A stretch of 9,959 nt of DNA from Cytophagales bacterium (GTDB lineage Bacteria; Bacteroidota; Bacteroidia; Cytophagales; Cyclobacteriaceae): assembly GCA_003537495.1 (NCBI GenBank), contig DPSB01000298.1, forward strand, positions 1-9,959, in the 5' to 3' direction. The translations under genes and the position numbers were made by a program. Below, piece by piece: positions 5,823 through 9,959 of this stretch. Position 1 is the stretch's first letter; every line of letters begins with the position of its first letter. A model generated the notes under the pieces. It had not been told where the DNA came from. It worked only from the letters and a program-made list of their open reading frames with translations, and searched no databases.

Positions 5823-7375
5823 CCACCGCCTAACATTTGCCTACGCATTTTCAATTGCATGTCATCGGGCACAATCTCTAAACCTTTCTGCAAATATTGT
5901 CTGGCCTTTGTCTTTTGCCCCTTCTTAAAAAAGTAAACACAGGCTTCTGAGTATGCCTGGCCAATTACCTGCGGACTCATAATGGTAATGTTTTCAGTGG
6001 CATAAAAGTCTTCAAACAGTTTCTGATATTTTTCGCCCCGTTTTTCATCACCTTTCTGAAAACTTTCGCCAAACTCTGCAGCGTATAACATAGCAAGCAT
6101 TGAATTGAAATTGCTATTCTCTTCTAATACCGGGAAGCGAGCCTTATAAACTTCTAGCGAATCCATCACAACACTATTTTTTCTTTCGTTGCGAAAAGAT
6201 TGTGCCAGGCAGGATACAAACACACCACTCAGATCAACATTATTTGGTTGAATCTCCATCGCCTTACTAAAGAAAGGTTTTGCGCGAACATAATTTCCCT
6301 GATTATAAAACACGCGCCCGTTTTCGTAGTAATAAATAAAATTCACTTCATCCAGCATCTCCTTGTCGGTTATGTTCTGGGTTACGGTCTCAAAGCATCT
6401 CTTGTATAGTAGTTTGTCATTATTCTTAAACAGCACGGTTTGCGTAAGATTGTAGAACTCTCCTTTTATCATTTCGGTTGTAACACCTTTCTCTTTTAAT
6501 CTTGAAATACGACCAATCAGCGCTGCTTTTTGCAGCGGATCAAGGTTGGGCATTTCCAGCTTTGCCGCGGTATAATGTAAGAGCAGATATTCTGACCGGA
6601 TATTGGGATAGTACAAATAACCTTTTTTGATTTGCTCGTATGCTCCGGCAACATCGTTGTGATCTTGCTTAAAGATTCCATCATTCAGATAATGAATTCC
6701 CACCAGTTGTGTAAGGTTAATGTTTTCGCTTTGAAAGTAATACTTGTTAAACAACTCGTCCATTGTTGAATTGGTAGCTTCTGAGCTGCCAATTATCTTT
6801 TGATTTTTTAGATTATTAACCAAGTTGCTCTTATAAGTATTATCAAATGATAGAAATCCGAAAACGGGAGTAGTTGTTTCAATTAAAATATTGTCGGCAT
6901 TGGGATAGGCAACAAGATAAACATGGGTGGGCTTCTCCTTAATGGTGTATGGGATATTCAATCTCTCGAAGAAAAGAGCGTACAGCGCGGTTGCTGTAAC
7001 ACAATTGTAATTACCGGTACGGCTGATTTCATAGAACCTGTTTTCAGCCTCGTATTTGGACAGAAACCGACTATGTACCAACTGATAGATATACTTAATT
7101 TTCTTGTCGTTTTTCTTTTTGAACATTTCAGAAGCTTGAATCTCCTTTAAAGTAGCGCTAAAACGTTCTTCAAAATTTTTAATATCCTGTGTGGCATTGG
7201 GTGAATTAGCAAAAAAGAGGGCTACAAAATTCGTGGTTCCTTTTTTGAAATGGTTTTCAAATGTTGCCGATTCATACGGTGTAGTAAATTCCAGTTCTTT
7301 CCACCGTACCAGCGAATCAGTTTGAGCACTTACTTTAAAACTCAGGAGTAGGACAAAAGCGATAAGCGATTTCAT
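5819..7375 (-). CDS. Secreted transglutaminase-like protein with TPR repeats
   Basis: This 518-residue protein has a signal peptide (residues 1-17, cleavage after Val-Ser-Ala, Gln18 first in the mature chain). Residues about 90-185 resemble a transglutaminase-like fold. Cys125 opens a hydrophobic helix (Tyr-Asn-Cys-Val-Thr-Ala-Thr), His151 lies in Pro-Thr-His-Val-Tyr-Leu, and an acidic residue follows on the next strand (Asp161 or Glu166), giving the order of a Cys-His-Asp/Glu triad. Residues about 230-510 are helical with TPR-like units, clearest at 345-377 and 475-505, which end in Pro-Asn and Pro-Asp as TPRs do. The likely role is a periplasmic or exported cysteine-protease/amidase-like protein with a protein-binding scaffold; catalysis is inferred, and the substrate is unknown. 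The family resembles the SirB1-type union of transglutaminase-like and TPR domains. The gene is divergent from the cyclotransferase gene over a 111-base gap. Confidence 0.8.
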   Translation of the reverse strand: MKSLIAFVLLLSFKVSAQTDSLVRWKELEFTTPYESATFENHFKKGTTNFVALFFANSPNATQDIKNFEERFSATLKEIQASEMFKKKNDKKIKYIYQLVHSRFLSKYEAENRFYEISRTGNYNCVTATALYALFFERLNIPYTIKEKPTHVYLVAYPNADNILIETTTPVFGFLSFDNTYKSNLVNNLKNQKIIGSSEATNSTMDELFNKYYFQSENINLTQLVGIHYLNDGIFKQDHNDVAGAYEQIKKGYLYYPNIRSEYLLLHYTAAKLEMPNLDPLQKAALIGRISRLKEKGVTTEMIKGEFYNLTQTVLFKNNDKLLYKRCFETVTQNITDKEMLDEVNFIYYYENGRVFYNQGNYVRAKPFFSKAMEIQPNNVDLSGVFVSCLAQSFRNERKNSVVMDSLEVYKARFPVLEENSNFNSMLAMLYAAEFGESFQKGDEKRGEKYQKLFEDFYATENITIMSPQVIGQAYSEACVYFFKKGQKTKARQYLQKGLEIVPDDMQLKMRRQMLGGG

Positions 7376-7435
7376 TTCACAAAGTCAATACTTTAAAAAT
7401 AGGAAAAAGAACATAAATACGAGCAGTGCTTTGCC

Positions 7436-7468
7436 TTTGTTATTCTACCCGATTTAGGTGTAATTTTG
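7436..7468 (+). promoter_or_regulatory. Bacteroidota-type promoter (TTTG-N21-TAATTTTG)
   Basis: TTTG at 7436-7439 and TAATTTTG at 7461-7468 match the Bacteroidota -33 and -7 elements (TTG/TTTG and TAnnTTTG) with a 21-base spacer, within the usual 17-23. Transcription would start near 7472-7476, giving a leader of about 11-15 bases before the ATG at 7487. It would drive the cyclotransferase and PqqB-like genes. No equally good promoter is seen for the divergent TPR gene. Confidence 0.68.
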
Positions 7469-7486
7469 GCGCTTTGATAAGTAGCT

Positions 7487-8284
7487 ATGGTTTTAAAATT
7501 CAGACAACTTTTGTGGGTATGTTTAGGAGCGGCTGTGGTAACCTGTTCGCCCGATAAACCAAAACAGGAAAACGTCCCCGACCCGTTGAAGTTAAACTAC
7601 GCCATTCGCAGCATGTGGCCGCACGATCCGGAAGCGTTTACGCAAGGACTGCTCATTCATAATGTCGAGTTGTTTGAAAGTACCGGCCAGTTTGGTACAT
7701 CGTGGATCGGCATTGTAGATATTAACACCGGAAAGGTGGATAAGAAAATAATTCTGGACAAACAATACTTTGGCGAAGGCATAGCCATACTCAATAATAA
7801 AATTTTTCAGCTTACCTGGCAGAATAAAGTTGGTTTTGTGTATGATTTGAAAACCTATAAGAAGCTAAAAGATTTTCGGTTTGATTCGTTTGCCAAAGAA
7901 GGCTGGGGGTTAACCCACGATAATGTAAACCTGATTATGAGTGATGGTACCAACAACTTACATTATTTAGACACGGCAACTCTTGAGGTTGTGAAATCGG
8001 TAAAAGTTACGGACGATAATGGACCGGTTAAAAATCTGAATGAGTTGGAATACATTGAAGGATTTGTATTTGCCAACGTTTGGCAAACCAATCTGATTTT
8101 AAAAATTGATCCTCAATCGGGTAAAGTAGTGGGCCGCATTGATCTTTCGAAGTTGGCGAGCGATGCACGCAAAGCCAGCCCGCAGGTAGATGTATTGAAT
8201 GGAATTGCATGGCATCCGGAAACAAAATCAGTTTTAGTAACCGGTAAAAACTGGCCAAATATTTACATTCTCAAAATTGATTGA
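7487..8284 (+). CDS. Glutaminyl-peptide cyclotransferase (glutamine cyclotransferase)
   Basis: This enzyme cyclises N-terminal glutamine of peptides and proteins to pyroglutamate, releasing ammonia. The 265-residue protein matches the plant/bacterial five-bladed beta-propeller family (COG3823, Glu_cyclase_2), which is unrelated to the zinc-dependent animal enzyme. Signatures in order are Phe-Thr-Gln-Gly-Leu (51-55), Glu-Ser-Thr-Gly-Gln (64-68), Phe-Gly-Glu-Gly-Ile (95-99), Gln-Leu-Thr-Trp (108-111), Lys-Glu-Gly-Trp-Gly-Leu-Thr (137-143), Ser-Asp-Gly-Thr (152-155), Asn-Glu-Leu-Glu-Tyr (185-189), Ala-Asn-Val-Trp (196-199), Val-Leu-Asn-Gly-Ile-Ala (236-241) and Thr-Gly-Lys-Asn-Trp-Pro (252-257). 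The N-terminus is hydrophobic and ends in Val-Val-Thr-Cys (Cys20), a lipobox with an unusual Thr before Cys, so it is probably a periplasm-facing lipoprotein. A consensus promoter lies just upstream. The next gene begins 11 bases after its stop. Several neighbours encode plausible substrates with N-terminal Gln after signal cleavage. Confidence 0.93.
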   Translation: MVLKFRQLLWVCLGAAVVTCSPDKPKQENVPDPLKLNYAIRSMWPHDPEAFTQGLLIHNVELFESTGQFGTSWIGIVDINTGKVDKKIILDKQYFGEGIAILNNKIFQLTWQNKVGFVYDLKTYKKLKDFRFDSFAKEGWGLTHDNVNLIMSDGTNNLHYLDTATLEVVKSVKVTDDNGPVKNLNELEYIEGFVFANVWQTNLILKIDPQSGKVVGRIDLSKLASDARKASPQVDVLNGIAWHPETKSVLVTGKNWPNIYILKID

Positions 8285-8295
8285 TAAGTATTAGG

Positions 8296-9210
8296 ATGCA
8301 ATCAGCGCGATTACTATTTGTTTTCCTGATTGCATCAGTCACAGCAATTGCCCAACAACCATTTATTCAAATTTTAGGTGTTGCCCAGGATGGTGGCTAT
8401 CCGCACATCGGCTGCGAAAAAGCATGTTGTGCGCCTGCGTGGCAAGATGCTGCTAAAAAACAATTTGTGGTTTCATTGGCTTTGGTTGATCCAACTACAA
8501 AACAATGGTGGTTATTCGAAGCCACACCGGATATAAAGGAACAACTACATGCCTTTCAACAAAGTACAAAGGGTGCGTATCTGTTTCTGCCAACAGGCAT
8601 ATTTATTACGCATGCACACATGGGCCACTATACCGGTTTAATGCAACTAGGCCGCGAGGCGTTGGGTAGCAAACAAGTGCCCGTGTATGCATTACCCCGA
8701 TTTGAAAAGTACTTGCGTGAAAATGGTCCGTGGTCGCAACTGGTAAAGCTGAACAACATTCAACTTAAACAATTGAAAACTGATCAACCGGCTGCATTAA
8801 CAGAAAACATTCAGGTAACAGCATTTACAGTTCCGCACCGCGATGAGTATTCTGAAACAGCTGGTTTCAAAATTGAATTTTCGGGTAAGCAGGTTTTGTT
8901 TATTCCTGATATTGATAAATGGGAGAAGTGGAACGTAAAGATTGAAGACCTTGTAGAGCAGGTTGATGTAGCTTTGGTAGATGCTACTTTTTATACAGCG
9001 ACAGAATTATCCAATCGCAGCATGAGCGAAATTCCACATCCACTGGTGGCAGAAACAATGACCCGGTTTGAATCAAAGCCCGACTTGAAATCACGTATTT
9101 ATTTTATTCATTTCAATCATACTAATCCTTTATTGTGGAATAAAACCGAGCAAGATGAACTGCGTAAGCAAGGATTTAATGTGGCCGAGACCGGAATGAT
9201 AATCCGATAA
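8296..9210 (+). CDS. Secreted PqqB-like metallo-beta-lactamase-fold protein
   Basis: This 304-residue protein begins with a signal peptide (cleavage after Ala19, Gln20 first). The mature protein opens with Leu-Gly-Val-Ala-Gln-Asp-Gly-Gly-Tyr-Pro and a Cys cluster (Cys40, Cys44, Cys45), as in PqqB-related MBL-fold proteins. The metal motif is His106-Ala-His108-Met-Gly110-His111: the Asp of canonical HxHxDH is Gly. Further likely ligands are His181 (Pro-His-Arg-Asp-Glu-Tyr), Asp205 (Ile-Pro-Asp-Ile-Asp) and a C-terminal His272-Phe-Asn-His275-Thr-Asn-Pro. A hydrolase or oxidoreductase role is possible, but the substrate is unknown. No other PQQ biosynthesis genes are present, and PqqB itself is cytoplasmic, so a role in PQQ synthesis is doubtful. 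The ATG at 8296 is preferred over an in-frame TTG at 8281: it starts the signal peptide directly and has AGG just upstream. It is probably cotranscribed with the cyclotransferase gene. Confidence 0.85.
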   Translation: MQSARLLFVFLIASVTAIAQQPFIQILGVAQDGGYPHIGCEKACCAPAWQDAAKKQFVVSLALVDPTTKQWWLFEATPDIKEQLHAFQQSTKGAYLFLPTGIFITHAHMGHYTGLMQLGREALGSKQVPVYALPRFEKYLRENGPWSQLVKLNNIQLKQLKTDQPAALTENIQVTAFTVPHRDEYSETAGFKIEFSGKQVLFIPDIDKWEKWNVKIEDLVEQVDVALVDATFYTATELSNRSMSEIPHPLVAETMTRFESKPDLKSRIYFIHFNHTNPLLWNKTEQDELRKQGFNVAETGMIIR

Positions 9211-9224
9211 CCGTTAAAAATTAG

Positions 9225-9250
9225 TTAACCTGAAACCTTCGTTCAGGTAA
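9225..9250. repeat. Inverted repeat after the PqqB-like gene
   Basis: ACCTGAA (9228-9234) and TTCAGGT (9242-9248) form a 7-bp stem with a 7-base loop. Two more T-A pairs (9225-9226 with 9249-9250) can add on if A9227 is bulged. It lies 15 bases after the stop and 31 bases before the next ATG. No T-run follows, so it is not a standard intrinsic terminator. It could be a transcript-end hairpin or a binding site upstream of the NTF2-like gene. Confidence 0.45.
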
Positions 9251-9280
9251 GCAGTTTATAGGTAGATAACCCAACCCAGT

Positions 9281-9709
9281 ATGAAAAATCTACTCCTTGT
9301 CTTTTTATTAATCGGTCGCGCAGCATTTGCGCAAAGCGATGAAGCGCTTGTTAAAGAAGTTGTAAACTCAGCTTACGTTTCGGGCATTCACAACGGTGGC
9401 CCTATTGCCGACATCCGTAAAGGATTTCACCCCACGTTTCAAATGTTGCGCTTTACTGAAAATGATGTGAAGCCAATGGGAATTGAAGAATGGATTACAG
9501 CGATAGAGAAAAATCGTACTCAGGCAACGGCCGCACCAACGTTACGTACCGAAGGCAAATACATCAGTGTTACCGTTTCGGGCACGGCCGCCAATGTGGT
9601 GTTGGAGTTATACCGGGCCGATAAAAAAATCTTCACGGATAACTTGTTGCTTTATAAGTTTAATGAAGGTTGGCGTATTGTAAGCAAAACATTTTACAGG
9701 CATCCTTAA
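9281..9709 (+). CDS. Secreted NTF2/SnoaL-like protein (putative lumazine-binding family)
   Basis: This 142-residue protein has a signal peptide with cleavage after Ala-Phe-Ala, leaving Gln18 as the first mature residue. The remaining ~125 residues match the small cone-shaped NTF2-like fold in length and pattern. An N-terminal helix opens with Asp-Glu-Ala-Leu-Val-Lys-Glu-Val-Val (19-28). It is followed by a His-Pro-Thr-Phe segment (50-53), a Trp-containing helix near residue 70, and C-terminal beta strands ending in Gly-Trp-Arg-Ile-Val-Ser-Lys-Thr-Phe-Tyr, a common ending in this family. Bacteroidota members are often labelled 'nuclear transport factor 2 family' or 'putative lumazine-binding'. 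They include both enzymes and ligand-binding proteins, and no substrate can be deduced here. It lies 70 bases after the PqqB-like gene with a hairpin between, so it may be a separate transcript. Confidence 0.83.
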   Translation: MKNLLLVFLLIGRAAFAQSDEALVKEVVNSAYVSGIHNGGPIADIRKGFHPTFQMLRFTENDVKPMGIEEWITAIEKNRTQATAAPTLRTEGKYISVTVSGTAANVVLELYRADKKIFTDNLLLYKFNEGWRIVSKTFYRHP

Positions 9710-9750
9710 TCTCAATCATTACCCATAGCGATACCGATACTTCATCTTAT

Positions 9751-9788
9751 GCACTTAATGCAAGACAGAGGTGCTTACATATTTTTTT
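9751..9788 (+). terminator. Weak terminator candidate after the NTF2-like gene
   Basis: GCACTT (9751-9756) can pair with AGGTGC (9769-9774), including one G-T wobble, around a 12-base loop. A run of seven T follows at 9782-9788. The gap of seven bases between stem and T-run and the short stem make this a weak candidate. The rest of the 149-base gap before the helicase gene shows no gene and no clear promoter. Confidence 0.28.
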
Positions 9789-9858
9789 GGTGCAAGGTAG
9801 TTTCAATTTTAGGGCGATCTGTGTCGTGTGTGTTGCAAGATATTGGTAATTTGAGGCC

Positions 9859-9959
9859 ATGGAAGCTCCTGATTTTAAAAAATTCGCCTGCCGGTTTTTA
9901 AATACCACTTCCAGCCATGTGTTTTTAACAGGTAAGGCGGGCACAGGTAAGACTACCTT
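9859..9959 (+). CDS. PIF1/RecD-like helicase, N-terminal fragment (cut by window end)
   Basis: Only the first 33 codons are present, and the reading frame runs off the edge. After a short acidic start and a helix with Phe-Lys-Lys-Phe-Ala, residues about 20-33 read Val-Phe-Leu-Thr-Gly-Lys-Ala-Gly-Thr-Gly-Lys-Thr-Thr, a Walker A loop that would bind ATP phosphates through the second Lys. A Walker A this close to the N-terminus, preceded by Asn-Thr-Thr and a Phe-Leu-Thr strand, is typical of the Bacteroidota PIF1-like DNA helicases, whose longer members carry UvrD_C_2 and often HRDC or wHTH domains downstream. Other AAA/P-loop ATPases cannot be excluded from so short a piece. The ATG at 9859 is preceded by no strong Shine-Dalgarno site, as is common in this phylum. 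Confidence 0.7.
   Translation, partial: MEAPDFKKFACRFLNTTSSHVFLTGKAGTGKTT

Noticed and set aside
8281..8295. TTG start of the PqqB-like protein overlapping the cyclotransferase stop
   Set aside because: It adds only five residues before the signal peptide. The ATG at 8296 is preceded by AGG and gives a standard signal peptide.
9747..9944. 65-codon minus-strand reading frame overlapping the helicase start
   Set aside because: It has no recognisable domain or signal, and it lies antisense to a well-supported Walker A coding start.

Overview
The window reads as ordinary chromosome of a Bacteroidota bacterium, most likely order Cytophagales. The evidence is family content and style: an FtsX/MacB-type permease of about 790 residues, a short PspC protein, a MORN_2 lipoprotein, a periplasmic glutamine cyclotransferase, many signal peptides ending in Ala-Gln, few Shine-Dalgarno sites, and one good TTTG / TAnnTTTG promoter. 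No rRNA, tRNA, CRISPR array, insertion sequence or phage gene was seen. No gap between genes exceeds 300 bases, and both window edges look arbitrary.

Layout from left to right. Positions 99-386 (+) encode a small secreted basic protein closed by a very clear intrinsic terminator. Positions 473-1096 (+) encode an HD-superfamily metal-dependent phosphohydrolase (COG4339-like), followed by a second terminator. Converging on it is a class II Fic protein (1254-2126, -) with an inhibitory motif, a full catalytic motif and an excisionase-like C-terminus. Upstream of Fic is a long inverted repeat (2144-2187), then an FtsX/MacB-type ABC permease (2200-4566, -) without an ATPase gene beside it, and a 58-residue PspC protein (4743-4919, -). 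Divergent from PspC is a MORN_2-repeat lipoprotein (5061-5822, +). Its stop codon interlocks with that of a secreted transglutaminase-like/TPR protein (5819-7375, -).

Divergent from that gene, under a consensus Bacteroidota promoter, is a likely two-gene operon: a glutaminyl-peptide cyclotransferase (7487-8284, +) and, 11 bases on, a secreted PqqB-like metallo-beta-lactamase-fold protein (8296-9210, +). A secreted NTF2/SnoaL-like protein (9281-9709, +) and the first 33 codons of a PIF1/RecD-like helicase (9859 to the edge, +) end the window.

The best biological link between genes is that the cyclotransferase converts N-terminal glutamine to pyroglutamate, and four other proteins here have signal peptides whose predicted cleavage leaves glutamine first. 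I see no convincing new multi-gene system. The parts most worth a second look are the Fic protein with its putative DNA-binding tail and adjacent hairpin, the transglutaminase-like/TPR architecture, the orphan PqqB-like protein with an altered metal motif, and the small secreted protein with a duplicated nine-residue motif.
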